Assembly: GCF_001661345.1 (NCBI RefSeq)
Contig: NW_017962931.1
Span: 62,001-126,000, forward strand
Length of the DNA stretch: 64,000 nt
Direction of reading: 5' to 3'
Origin: Ascoidea rubescens DSM 1968
Taxonomy: Eukaryota > Ascomycota > Saccharomycetes > Ascoideales > Ascoideaceae
Shown here one piece after another: positions 31,906-42,180 of this stretch; position 1 is the stretch's first letter, and each line of letters begins with the position of its first letter. The position numbers and the translations under genes were made by a program. The notes under the pieces were generated by a model, which worked only from the letters and a program-made list of their open reading frames with translations, did no database searches and had not been told where the DNA came from.

Positions 31906-32833
31906 TTATAAGAAAGAAAGATATATTGAACGTTTTTAGATGAATGCTTTCTAAAAAAATAGAAAAAAACGAAAAACAAATGGATTGAATTCAGCTAATT
32001 AAATAAAATAAAAAACTTAGTGATAAAATAAGAAACAGTGGTAAAATCCAAAAGGAATGAAGAATTGTTATTGATTAATATGATATGAAAAATTTAGTTG
32101 AAATTTTGAATAAAAATTGAAATTTAGAGCAAGGAAAAAAAATAAATAATAACGAAAGCCAAAAAAAAAAACAAGCGAGATTTGAATTATAATTTATAAC
32201 AAATGATAGAAAATGAGAAAATGAAATTAAGGATTTGGTAAAATATGAAATAATACTAAATAGAGTTTCAAACCTAATAGAAACTCAAGAAGAAAAAAAA
32301 TCAAATCCAATAAAATGTGCTGTGATGATTACACATTTTAAACAAACTAAAAACTCAAAAAAAAACCCAATAGGTGGAATAGACTGAATACAGTTCGAAC
32401 TGTGATTATGAATTCAATCACAAAAATAAAAAGAAGAACAAAAACACCAAACAAGATAGTAAATGGAAATCGAACGCCAATACTGGTTTAAAATAGAGAG
32501 CATCTTCTGCAGTAGAAACAAGAAACAATCAAAGAAACATTTGAAATATAAATAAATTACATAATAGTTGCGCTTTGCAGATTCCCAGCGGAATAAATGA
32601 CACTGTGGCTAAGAGCAAAATGACAAAACGACGCCAGATATATTTAGAATACGTCTGCAATAACGACACATCTGCACCAGAGCCTCTTCTGTCGTCAACG
32701 GCCTATTGTTAGCGCTTCCTCAGCCATTGCAGTCGGATGCGTAATGATGCAATATACAAAAAACCACCGCTGAGGAAGCATATATTACGGTTTAAGCTAA
32801 AATATTACATAAGCATGCAATCCGTACTGCTTA
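31906..32833. other. Intergenic between Rho copies A and B
   Basis: 928 bp, A-rich with no convincing ORF. It should contain the copy A promoter (left) and the copy B 3' end (right). An 11-bp perfect inverted repeat brackets 32714-32779, just downstream of copy B. Confidence 0.6.
32714..32779. repeat. Inverted repeat downstream of Rho copy B
   Basis: The arms GCTTCCTCAGC (32714-32724) and GCTGAGGAAGC (32769-32779) are perfectly complementary, with a 44-base spacer. The right arm ends 55 bp past the stop of copy B, so a transcript hairpin in the 3' UTR or terminator is possible. Such GC-rich arms are unusual in this intergenic region. Confidence 0.7.
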
Positions 32834-33460
32834 TTATATGATAATGCACAGCAAGAAGTTTGGCTTCAGCTCTTGCATATTGAAAACCAATTCTGCGGCG
32901 GTGTCGAAAATATTGCTGAGCCCGGTCTGTGTGGCGGCCAGACACTCGAAGTAGTGGATCGCCTTGATTCTGTCGGCCACGCGGCGAGCGTCGCTGACGC
33001 TAACAACACGCTCGTCGCGTGATTGGAGATCTAGGATCGTGGGCTCGTCATTTCGTAAATCGCTTTTGCATCCGATAAGAAACACCGGTATCTTTGGAAT
33101 ATACTTCAAAATCTCGGTCCGCCACTTCGTTTCCGCACTGACAAGCGAGCTTGGAGAGTTGATGGCAAAGCAAATCAAAGCTATGGACGAATTGGGGTAC
33201 ATAAGTGGCCGTAGCCGATCGTAGTCTTGGATGTTGGAAGTGTCAATGAGCTCCATCTCCATCTTCACCACTCCATTTTCTTCGTAATCATGCCATAGTA
33301 GCTCTGCAATTGTGGGAATGAATATCTCTCCAAAGTATCCTCTGCTGTGTGCTAGCAACATTGTAGTCTTCCCAACGCCACTATCACCAACCACCACCAA
33401 CTTTTTTGAAATAATTTTAGGCAAATCCTGATCCATCGTCCCAATCCAGTTGCAAAGCAT
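32834..33460 (-). CDS. Diverged Rho GTPase B, G3 motif lost (Rho cluster copy 2)
   Basis: A 208-residue Rho-family protein (200 if the second ATG at 33436, MDQDLPK, is used). The P-loop is intact (GDSGVGKT, 25-32) and switch I keeps T50 in IPTIAE, but the VFENY effector block is gone. G3 reads [14 protein letters not shown] in place of [14 protein letters not shown]: the invariant Gly is Asn76 and the catalytic Gln is Ile77, so hydrolysis should be poor. G4 GCKSDLRND is kept. G5 reads ECLAAT with the standard code, but its Leu is a CTG codon; read as Ser it becomes ECSAAT. It ends CIII, a prenylation box. It is richer in G+C than copies C and D. It is open and intact, so probably expressed with an atypical, Rnd-like role. 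Confidence 0.85.
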   Translation of the reverse strand: MLCNWIGTMDQDLPKIISKKLVVVGDSGVGKTTMLLAHSRGYFGEIFIPTIAELLWHDYEENGVVKMEMELIDTSNIQDYDRLRPLMYPNSSIALICFAINSPSSLVSAETKWRTEILKYIPKIPVFLIGCKSDLRNDEPTILDLQSRDERVVSVSDARRVADRIKAIHYFECLAATQTGLSNIFDTAAELVFNMQELKPNFLLCIII

Positions 33461-34139
33461 AATACTATTGTTGTTTTTGCAGTTTCTGTTGCAGTTTCTG
33501 CTGCCGTTGTTGTTACTGTTTGTGGTTGTTGATGCTCATGAAAAAAGACCATGTGGAATATATATTTCTGTGGTCCTTGAAAAAACATTTTAACGGGTTC
33601 AATCCGAAAAAGGCAATGATTAAAAAACATGAGATTATCATAATTGTTGGGTTTTTAAGGTTATTTGTTTATCGACCCTTTTACTAAATTTGGTTAAATC
33701 TTTATTTTTATTCACTTCTGGCTACAAATTTAATATACTATCTAATTTTTGCAGCATATTCGAATATTCTTTGATCCTCTCCATCTTCGTTTTGGTCATT
33801 TGAAAATTTCATTTATTTATTTATTTATTTGATTCAAGCTCTTAGCTCTTTTTCAGGTTTTTCCTTTTCAAATCTCTCTTTCATTGGCTGAATCAATCTC
33901 AGTCATCTCACCCAAACTTTCTTTTTTCAAAGCAACCTAAGACATTAGTATGGGTTTCAAATAAATCGCCTAAATTTATTGAAATTATTTATCTCTTCTT
34001 TTATACACTCAATCGCTCACTTTTCACTCTACTTTATTGGTTCGCTTGCCGATCCTTTGTCTATCAATGGTTGTTTTTACCAACAACCAAAAAACGTTCA
34101 CTATTTTCAAAAATAAAAACAAATATAAAATAAAGAAAT
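33461..34139. other. Intergenic between Rho copies B and C
   Basis: 679 bp with no convincing ORF. Tetranucleotide TTTA runs lie near 33810-33830. It should contain the copy B promoter and copy C terminator. Confidence 0.6.
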
Positions 34140-34739
34140 TTAAACAATAATACATTTTTTCTTGTCCTGAGGCTCTTCATGTGTCTTATATACCACTTTT
34201 GCAATATACTGGAACGGTTCATCAACTCCATCAAGTATTCTTGCTGAACACTCTAAATACCCATATGCTCCAATTTTATCTGCCACTGCTCTTCCTTCAC
34301 TACGTGTAATTACTCTCAACGATTGCTCGTTCAATTTGTAAAGAACTGCAGGATCCCTTCTTAAATCGGTTTTGAGTGCCATTAAAACTATCGGAATCTT
34401 TTTATAGTAGTTTTGTATTTGCGGAATCCATTTTTTTTCAACGTTTTCCAATGATTCATGGTTCTCAACTGAATAACAAATCATTATAATATCACAATTT
34501 GCATAGTATAATGCTCTCATTCTATCATATTCGGTTGTATCTACAGAATCCCATAATGTCATCTCAACTATTGTGCTCTTAATTTGAAATTCAACAACAA
34601 AATTCTCATAACATAGAGGGAAAAACTCCCCGATAAACTCACCTACCGTATATCTATACAACAATGAAGTCTTTCCACAACCGGAATCTCCAATCACTAG
34701 TAGTTTTTTTCGAATTTTTTTTCTTAGTACCTTGACCAT
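34140..34739 (-). CDS. Diverged Rho GTPase C, G2 and G3 altered (Rho cluster copy 3)
   Basis: A 199-residue Rho-family protein starting at the ATG at 34739 (MVKVLRKK); the open frame upstream is a low-complexity leader. The P-loop GDSGCGKT (17-24) is intact. Switch I is FPLCYENF, so the Mg-binding Thr is Leu42 while part of the effector block remains. G3 reads WDSVDTTEYDRMRALYY for [17 protein letters not shown]: Gly is Asp67 and the catalytic Gln is Thr68. G4 is LKTDLRRD and G5 ECSARI. The Rho insert region and YDR/KKWIPQI helices are recognisable. It ends KKKCIIV, a polybasic prenylation signal. Nucleotide binding may persist, but normal switching and GTPase action should not. A 13-bp minisatellite lies in its leader. 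Confidence 0.85.
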   Translation of the reverse strand: MVKVLRKKIRKKLLVIGDSGCGKTSLLYRYTVGEFIGEFFPLCYENFVVEFQIKSTIVEMTLWDSVDTTEYDRMRALYYANCDIIMICYSVENHESLENVEKKWIPQIQNYYKKIPIVLMALKTDLRRDPAVLYKLNEQSLRVITRSEGRAVADKIGAYGYLECSARILDGVDEPFQYIAKVVYKTHEEPQDKKKCIIV

Positions 34740-34807
34740 GTTAAATTGAAATTGAAATTGAATTGAAAAAGAAAATAAAAATACAAAACAGAGAAAAAAC
34801 ACTTCTT

Positions 34808-34885
34808 AAAAAGGATCCTGAAAAAGTGTTCTGAAAAAGAATCCTGAAAAAGAATCCTGAAAAAGCGCTCTGAAAAAGTATCCTA
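34808..34885. repeat. 13-bp minisatellite in the Rho copy C leader
   Basis: Six tandem units of AAAAAGnnnYCTG (the last ends CTA) with two identical adjacent copies (AAAAAGAATCCTG). It lies 69-146 bp upstream of the copy C start codon and so in its promoter or 5' UTR. Confidence 0.85.
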
Positions 34886-35278
34886 AAAATAATTTTCTAA
34901 AGTTTAAAAAGAAATAATAATGCTACTATTATTAACATTGGTAGATTGAACTTAATAATCAAAAACCCTACAAACTGTAATACGTAATTTGATTTACTTC
35001 ACTTTGATTTTCAAATATAAATATTAGACCGAAATTATGAAGATTATCAAAATTGCAATAAATTAACTATTCCCACCAGTGAGATCTAAGTTTATTATTT
35101 TGTAATCATGAATTGAATTGGAGAAAGTATAAATGAAAAATGATGATAATAAAAAATAATGATAATGAAAAATGATGATAATGAAAAACAATTAATAAAA
35201 AAATAAAGAAAGAAGAAACAAACAAAAAAGAAAATAAATAAAATAAAGTAAACTAAAAATTTATAATCAGCGCTATGA

Positions 35279-35486
35279 TTAAAAAAAAAAACATTTAGTA
35301 TGGTTATGTTTTTTAATTGATTTATGATTATCATAAGAAAAACTGGCAACGCGGTCGAACAATTCATCAATATTTTCCATATTTTTGCTAGAACACTCGA
35401 TATATGATCGGGCGCCTATTTCGTTTGCGAAAAATTCACCAAATTCCTTTGATATGAGATTATTATTTGTTATATTGGGATTGTTA

Positions 35487-35541
<55 letters not shown>

Positions 35542-35965
35542 ATCTTAAATCGATTTTACATGCAACTAAAAAAAAGGGAATATTAGGTAAATATAAATTA
35601 ATTTCAGGTAACCATTTTAACATGACATTATTTAAAGAGATGATAGAGTCAATTGAGAAACAAAGTAGTATCAAATCGATATTTGAATATGACAAAAGTC
35701 TGACTTTATCATATTCATGATATGGTTGAGTATCGATTAACGATAGTTGAATTGATTTTGATTTTGATTTATTTTTAATTTTATTATTATTGTTGTTATT
35801 ATTGTTAATATTATTGGTTACTATATTAATGGATTTGGTGTAATTATTGCAGTAAAGAGGTTTGAATATTTCTAAGAATTGGCCATGGATGTAGGTGTGT
35901 AGTAAAGAAGATTTCCCGGAATTGGGATCGCCAATTATAATTATATTTTTTTTGATTGATTTCAT
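35279..35965 (-). CDS. Diverged Rho GTPase D with poly-Asn inserts (Rho cluster copy 4)
   Basis: A 228-residue Rho-family protein, the most diverged of the array. The P-loop is GDPNSGKS (12-19). Switch I reads FKPLYCNNY, with Leu37 for the Mg-binding Thr. G3 reads DTQPYHEYDKVRLLSY: Gly is Pro81 and the catalytic Gln is Tyr82. G4 ACKIDLR and G5 ECSSKN are recognisable. Two Asn runs are inserted, eight Asn between switch I and G3 and about nineteen right after G4 where the Rho insert helix lies. The second is encoded by a long AAT/ATT microsatellite (35488-35536). It ends CFFF, a possible prenylation box encoded by TGT and a T homopolymer. It is open throughout, so either it is functional with relaxed constraint or only recently out of use. 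Confidence 0.8.
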
Positions 35966-37014
35966 GGTGATTGTGAAATTAATGGCAACTTTGGGAAGTC
36001 TGGGAAGTATGTTGGAGCAGGTTGAGGATTGTATTATGTATTTGATAAAGCAAATGATAGATAATCGAGAAGGGTCTCGTGATTGAAAAAAAGATGGTGA
36101 AAAGTGAGAACACGTCAGAGAAAAGAACGAGTGGAAGCAGAAGCAGAGGCAGAAGCAGCAAAAGAAGGAGAAAGAAAAGGAGAAAAAGAAGAAGGAGAGG
36201 GAGAAAAGAGTATATTAATATTGTAGCTTGTAGTTGCGGGAATGTATATAGTGTAGAAACAGAGACAGAGGTATCGCGCTTAGTTATATATCAATTTACT
36301 TATTTTGAGATTGTATCTAGATCAAACGATTGTCATTCTCATATTGAATCGTACTTATATCAATATACTAAAATAATTAAATTAATTATTCTTCAATGGA
36401 ATTGATTTGAATTAAATTTAAATTTTGATAGGGAATTGGACGATGGAAATTGTAAGTTGGAGTTAAATTTAGATTTAATACAGGGTATTAAAGAATAATA
36501 CGGCAGATTAGTACGAGTAAAAGTAAAAGTAAGAGTAAGAGTAAGAGTAAAAAACAATAAAGTAAAATAAGAAATAAATAAAATTAAATAAATAAATAAC
36601 TAAATAAATAAGTTAATTAGTAAGTTAATTAGTAAGTTAATAAATAAATAAATAAATAAATTAATAAATAAATAAATTAATAAATCGGTAAATTAATAAG
36701 TAAATAAAGAGTATATATGGGGAGGATAGTATGTGGTTAAGTAGGTAAGGTAAGATGAGATAAGATGATAAAAGAAATTAGAAAGAGAGGAGTAAAAAGA
36801 TATGGGGAATAGTAGATTAATGGGATATGATTTCAATTGATTATTATTATAATAGTGATAATAAGGATAATAAGATAGTAACATAAATATAGAGATATTA
36901 ATCGTGATTATATTAATAGTAAAGATATAATGATGATAGGATCGGATAGGAAGGAAAGGATATGAGATGGATTGGCTTGATTTGATTTGATTTGATGAGA
37001 TAGAACAGGATAAA
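35966..37014. other. Intergenic between Rho copy D and RHO1, simple-repeat rich
   Basis: About 1 kb. A plus-strand frame at 36079-36405 opens with GTG and codes for an Arg/Lys/Glu run made by purine repeats; I do not call it. Hexanucleotide AAGTAA/AAGAGT repeats lie at 36515-36552 and TAAA/AAAT tetranucleotides at 36560-36710. The latter abut the RHO1 3' end. Confidence 0.6.
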
Positions 37015-37608
37015 TTATAAAACAATACATTTCTTCTTCTTAGCAGGTTTTTCCTTTGCCATTAGAGAAGCTCTAGTGGCATTTTCAAAAACTTCACGAA
37101 CACCATTGCTTGTTCTAGCGGAACATTCAATATATTTAAGAGCACCAATTTTATCAGCAACAGCTTGGCCTTCAGCAGTTGAGACAGGTTGTTGGGAAGT
37201 TTGTCTCAAAGTTTCAATAGTCTTTGGATCATTTCTTAAATCAACTTTACAACCAACGAGGATAATTGGTACACCAGGACAGAAGTGCAAAACTTCAGAG
37301 ATCCATTTTTCTTGAACGTTATCTAATGAATCAGGTAGATCGATAGCAAAACAAATTAAGATGACGTTTGAATCAGGATAAGACAAAGGTCTTAATCTAT
37401 CATAATCTTCTTGACCAGCGGTATCCCAGAGAGCCAATTCAACTCTTCTTCCATCGACTTCCACGTCAGCGACATAGTTTTCAAAGACCGTTGGAACATA
37501 GACTTCAGGGAAGGTACCCTTGGAGAAAACAATTAACAAACAAGTTTTACCACAAGCACCATCACCTACGATGACTAATTTTCTTCTAATTTCAGCAGGA
37601 GGAGCCAT
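37015..37608 (-). CDS. RHO1: Rho1 GTPase
   Basis: A 197-residue canonical Rho1. The G boxes are all intact: [45 protein letters not shown] and ECSART. It ends with polybasic KKKK and the prenylation box CIVL, and the Rho insert ([12 protein letters not shown]) matches fungal Rho1. Rho1 activates beta-1,3-glucan synthase, protein kinase C and formins at growth sites, linking cell-wall integrity signalling to polarised growth. Because it is the most conserved copy and includes the Rho1-specific [14 protein letters not shown] segment, it is the likely parent of the other four genes on the same strand. The KRE6 glucan-synthesis gene in this window acts in the same wall pathway. Confidence 0.95.
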   Translation of the reverse strand: MAPPAEIRRKLVIVGDGACGKTCLLIVFSKGTFPEVYVPTVFENYVADVEVDGRRVELALWDTAGQEDYDRLRPLSYPDSNVILICFAIDLPDSLDNVQEKWISEVLHFCPGVPIILVGCKVDLRNDPKTIETLRQTSQQPVSTAEGQAVADKIGALKYIECSARTSNGVREVFENATRASLMAKEKPAKKKKCIVL

Positions 37609-38951
37609 TTATGAGATAGAATAGTATAGATAGATGGGAATTAATATAGGATGTGAGAGGTTGTAAAATAAGAGAAAACCAAGAGAGGAAAAAGGGTAGG
37701 AGGCAATAAAGGCAAGAGAGGCAAGGGAGATTGCGAGATACGGAAGGATGTGAGGAAGTAGAAATAGAAATAGAAATAGAGGTAGAGGTAGAGGTAGAGG
37801 TAGAGGTAGAAATGGGATACAAGTATAGAGAAAAAGTTGAGATGTGTGGGAAAGTTGAGATAGGAAGATTGGATGTGGTATGATATAGAGATGATAGAGG
37901 ATGGAATAGAAGGGAGGCTAGGGCTAGAATATACCAAGATAGAGTGAGATGAGGGAAATACAGTAAACAAAGCAGAACTGTGTGAATTGGACGGACAGTT
38001 GGTACAATTGGAGCAGAGGTTGTAGCTGGGGCTGGTGGGGTGGTGAAAATGCAGCAGTTGGGGCAATTGTTACAGGTGCACAAGCTGATACAACAGCAGA
38101 AATGGTAGATGGACTGGAGCAGGCACTTGTTTCGCTCCTCTGCGCTGAAACAACACAACAAACACCACAGACACCACAAGACAGCCAGTCGCAAGCCCTG
38201 CCGTCGTGGGAAATGAAAATTTTGCGCTGCGTGGCCTCGCTGTCAGAGGCCCGTGCTGGTTCTAGCCCCCCGGCACGCGGGCGTGTGCAGCGTGCGCGTG
38301 CCGAACGGAATTAGTGGCTCAGCTATTCTTAGATCAACCACAAACACGCTTTCTCCAGTCCTCAAATCTCTATTTACTACTGAAAAATAGTATCACTAGC
38401 ATCACATGATCTACACGTGCACATGACAGAAAAGCGAAAGTTTTCACAGCAGGCGTTGCCTTTGCAAAGTGCTTTCTTCCAACCACCTTTCAACCTGCTG
38501 ACAGTGCTGAGTGCTTTTCTAAAACAAGTGGCGACAGGTTTTCCTCAGCGTTTGCTCACACATCCAAATGCCCTCTTTGGCTCTCAAATCCTCCCAGTGC
38601 CGGTGGTGGGCTTCCGCTGCCCTGGCCTGGTTCTCGGTTCAACTCCCGCTCCGCTCCGTTTCCTCTCTCATTTTCCTCTCATTTTCCCAATCCAAACAGT
38701 TGCATACTAACCCACCTCTCAGCAACCACACCAGTTCTCATCCCACTCTCACTGATTATATTAATTTCATTAATTATAATTGCAGCTACGTCTCCAAGAA
38801 AAATTGTATTGGTTCCTATATTAATACTTTTTTTTCCTCTTCATTTAATCCAGTCTCCTTCAATTCATCTCTTTCTGCCTTCAAATCTTCTACAAAAGTC
38901 TTTGTAAGAAATCATTTCACTCACACTTGTAGTAGAAATCTAAAATTCGAC
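37609..38951. other. Divergent RHO1/APE2 region with a GC-rich island
   Basis: About 1.3 kb. Near RHO1 a (AGGTAG)n/(AAATAG)n hexamer repeat covers 37757-37812. From ~37960 to 38320 the DNA is richer in G+C with coding-like fragments in all three frames, e.g. CELDGQLVQLEQRL ending at 38024 and AVGAIVTGAQADTTAEMVDG near 38060-38110, but no ATG-started ORF joins them. From 38568 an ATG frame runs without stop into APE2 exon 1 (see that entry). A TACTAAC at 38705-38711 and TGCAG at 38780-38784 could be part of a 5' intron. Confidence 0.45.
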
Positions 38952-41900
38952 ATGGCTCCAATGTATGTATTATACTCACCATTTCTGGCTTTCCTTATAC
39001 AATTATAATCGTATCAATTCATGGTCCCTGAATAATAACCACAACATACCTATCCTCATAACCATCATATTTAACATATTTCTATTTTATCTATGATCTA
39101 TCGCTTAATTAGCTTTACTTTTCAAAATTCCCTTCATCTGCCTTTTTGTCCCTTCAAAATCTCATAACTACAATTTCCTTATTTTCAAACTCTATCATCC
39201 GTTTTGCCACTTGACTCATCAATCAATCTGTATTATATTATACTATAATATATTATGATATACAAATATATCATTCATATCATTCATATCAATTATAGTA
39301 TAGATTTTTCAAAATGACCATCAAATTCAATTTATACCTTCTTTTATTCTACCTCTTCAATCTATGCCTTTCATCTAGATTTCCTTACCAGTCATTTTTA
39401 TCAATGTACATCTCACTCTCATCTCAACAAATCAACTAATCAATTATTCCATAAATTACGATCAATGTTTTTAATGCCAATTATAATAATCTATTCATAT
39501 CAAATCCTTTGATATCCCTTGATTAAAAATCCGTATACTAACCCTTTTACTTTTCTTTTTTTTTATTTTTTTTCTGGGTAGCGCTCCTTCTGATCGTGAA
39601 ATCTTACCAGCAAATATTAAACCAATTCGTTATGACTTAACTTTAGAACCAGATTTCGAAACCTTTAAATTCAATGGTAGTCTAAATCTACACTTGTTCG
39701 TAATTGAACCATCAAACTCAATTACTCTCAATTCTCTCGAGATCGACATCCTATCTGCTACTCTTTCTGATAACAAATCATTCAGTAATGAAAAACCCTC
39801 TTCAATCGAATTCAATGAAAAATTGCAACAAGTTTCCTTCAAATTCAACAAAACTTTCAAAAAAGACTCATCCTTAATTCTTTCAATCAAATTCATAGGT
39901 TTATTAAATGATAAAATGGCTGGTTTCTACAGATCTTCCTACATCAAAGATGGTAAGACAAAATATCTAGCCACCACTCAAATGGAACCAACTGATTGTC
40001 GTCGTGCTTTCCCATGTTTTGATGAACCAGCCTTGAAATCAATCTTTGATATAACTCTTATCGCCGACAAAAATTTAACCTGTTTATCAAACATGGATGT
40101 CAAATCTGAATCAGTATTGCCAAATGACTCCTCGAAGAAATCCGTCTCTTTCAACTCAACTCCCCTCATGTCAACCTACTTGGTAGCCTTCATTGTTGGT
40201 GACTTGAAATATGTCGAGTGTAATGATTATAAAACTCCTGTAAGAGTCTACGCTACCCCAGGTTTAGAACATCAAGGTGAATTCAGTTGCAAACTAGCCG
40301 CCAAAACTTTAGACTTCTTTGGTAAAGCATTTGATATCGAATATTCTTTACCCCATATGAATATGGTGGCCATCCATGACTTCTCAGCTGGTGCAATGGA
40401 AAACTGGGGTCTAGTCACCTACAGATCCGTTGATTTATTATTTGATGAAAAAACCTCTTCATTAACAAGAAAACAAAGAGTCGCTGAAGTAGTTCAACAT
40501 GAATTGGCTCATCAATGGTTTGGTAATTTGGTTACCATGGACTGGTGGGAAGGTCTTTGGTTAAATGAAGGTTTTGCTACTTGGATGAGTTGGTATAGCG
40601 CTAATCAATTTTATCCTTCATGGAATGTCTGGTCTGAATATGTTACTGATAATTTACAATCCGCTTTAATTCAAGATGGTTTAAGATCCTCTCATCCAGT
40701 TGAAGTCCCCGTCAAAAGAGCTGACGAAATCAATCAAATCTTTGATGCTATATCTTACTCCAAGGGTTCTTCTCTATTAAAAATGATCTCTCGTTGGTTA
40801 GGTGAAGACATTTTCATCAAGGGGGTTTCAAATTACTTGAAAAAACATAAATTTAGCAACACTCAAACTTCCGATTTATGGGAAGCTCTATCTGATGCAT
40901 CTGGTAAAAATGTTGTTGGGGTTATGGATGTTTGGACTAAAAAAGTTGGTTTCCCTGTCATCACGGTAACTGAAGATGGCAATAAAATTCACTTGAAACA
41001 AAACCGTTACTTAACCACTGGTGACGTTAAACCAGAAGAAGATCAAACCATTTTCCCTGTCTTTGTTGGTCTCAGAACCAAAAATGGTATTGATGAATCA
41101 ATTATACTAAATCAAAGAGAAACCACAATTGAAATTGATGATCCATCGTTTTTCAAAATTAACGCTGATCATGCTGGTATTTATAGAACGGTTTATACTC
41201 CAGAACGTTGGGTAAAATTAGGTCAAGCTGGTCAATCCGGTTTACTTCCTGTAGAAGATCGTGCAGGTTTAATTGCTGATGCCGGTGCCTTAGCAACTAG
41301 TGGTTACTCATCAACTACTAATTTATTAAATTTAGTTTCATCATGGAAAGATGAAAAAGAATATATTGTTTGGGGTGAAATGTTAGGTCAAATTGGTTCA
41401 ATCAAGGCTGCTTGGTTATTCGAAAGTGAATCAATTAAGGATTCTTTAAAAGCTTTTACTAGATCCTTGGTCTCAAAAAAATGTAAATCTTTAGGTTGGA
41501 CTTTTACTGACGATGAACCATTTTTAGAACAAAGATTAAAAAGCACATTATTTTCTTCAGCAATCTCTTCTGAAGATAAAGATGTTCAAAATGCCGCTCT
41601 TGAAATGTTTAATAAATTTGTTAAGGGTGATTCAAATGCCATCCATCCAAATCTTAGACCCTCTGTTTTTAGAGCAGTCGCTGATTTAGGTGGTGTTGAA
41701 GGTTATGATCAACTTTTAAATATTTATAAAACTGCAACCTCATTAGATGAAAAAATTACTGCTTTAAGTACACTCGGTTTGTTCAAAGAACCAGAGCTAA
41801 TTAAACGTACCTTAGGATACGCTCTTGATGGCTCAGTTGTTAAACCTCAAGATATTTACATTCCATTGAGAGGGTTAAGGGCTCATAAAGAAGGCACAAT

Positions 41901-42180
41901 TGCTTTGTTCAATTGGTTGAAAGAAAAATGGGATAAAATTTATGCTTTATTACCACCCGGATTATCTATGCTTGGTTCTGTTGTCGAAATTTGTTTATCA
42001 TCTTACACCACAGAAACATCTAAATCTGAAATTGAAGAATTCTTCAAGGATAAAGATACCGCTGGATATAATAAAGGCATTGAAAAATCATTGGACAGAA
42101 TTCAATCAGTTCGTTCCTGGATTAGTCGTGATGGCAAAGCTATTGAAGAATGGCTCAGTGAAAATGGTTTCAACAAATAA
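38952..42180 (+). CDS. APE2: M1-family zinc aminopeptidase, Ape2/Aap1 type (one intron)
   Basis: Exons 38952-38962 and 39582-42180 encode 869 residues. Exon 1 gives MAP plus AT, and exon 2 completes Ile and continues APSDREILPANIKPIRYDLTL, the usual M1 N-terminus. The substrate-binding GAMEN motif is at 274-278 and the zinc site HELAH (H310, H314) with E333 in WLNEGFA. The ERAP-like C-terminal helical domain is complete. The family releases N-terminal residues from peptides, zinc-dependently. It is closest to S. cerevisiae Ape2, which has a targeting presequence. Here the reading frame stays open upstream to an ATG at 38568, which would add 128 residues rich in Ser, Phe and Arg and poor in acids, giving a 997-residue form. 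Two starts could thus give cytosolic and mitochondrial forms. Highly conserved, with strong codon bias. Confidence 0.92.
38963..39581 (+). other. APE2 spliceosomal intron (619 nt)
   Basis: The donor GTATGT starts at 38963, the branch site TACTAAC is at 39536-39542, followed by a T-rich tract, and the acceptor TAG ends at 39581. It interrupts the fourth codon. It is long for a yeast intron and AT-rich, with no ORF of note. Confidence 0.9.

Noticed and set aside
36079-36405. 108-codon plus-strand ORF with an Arg/Lys run
   Set aside because: It opens with GTG, and its charged run is simply a purine (AGA/AAG) repeat between Rho copy D and RHO1.
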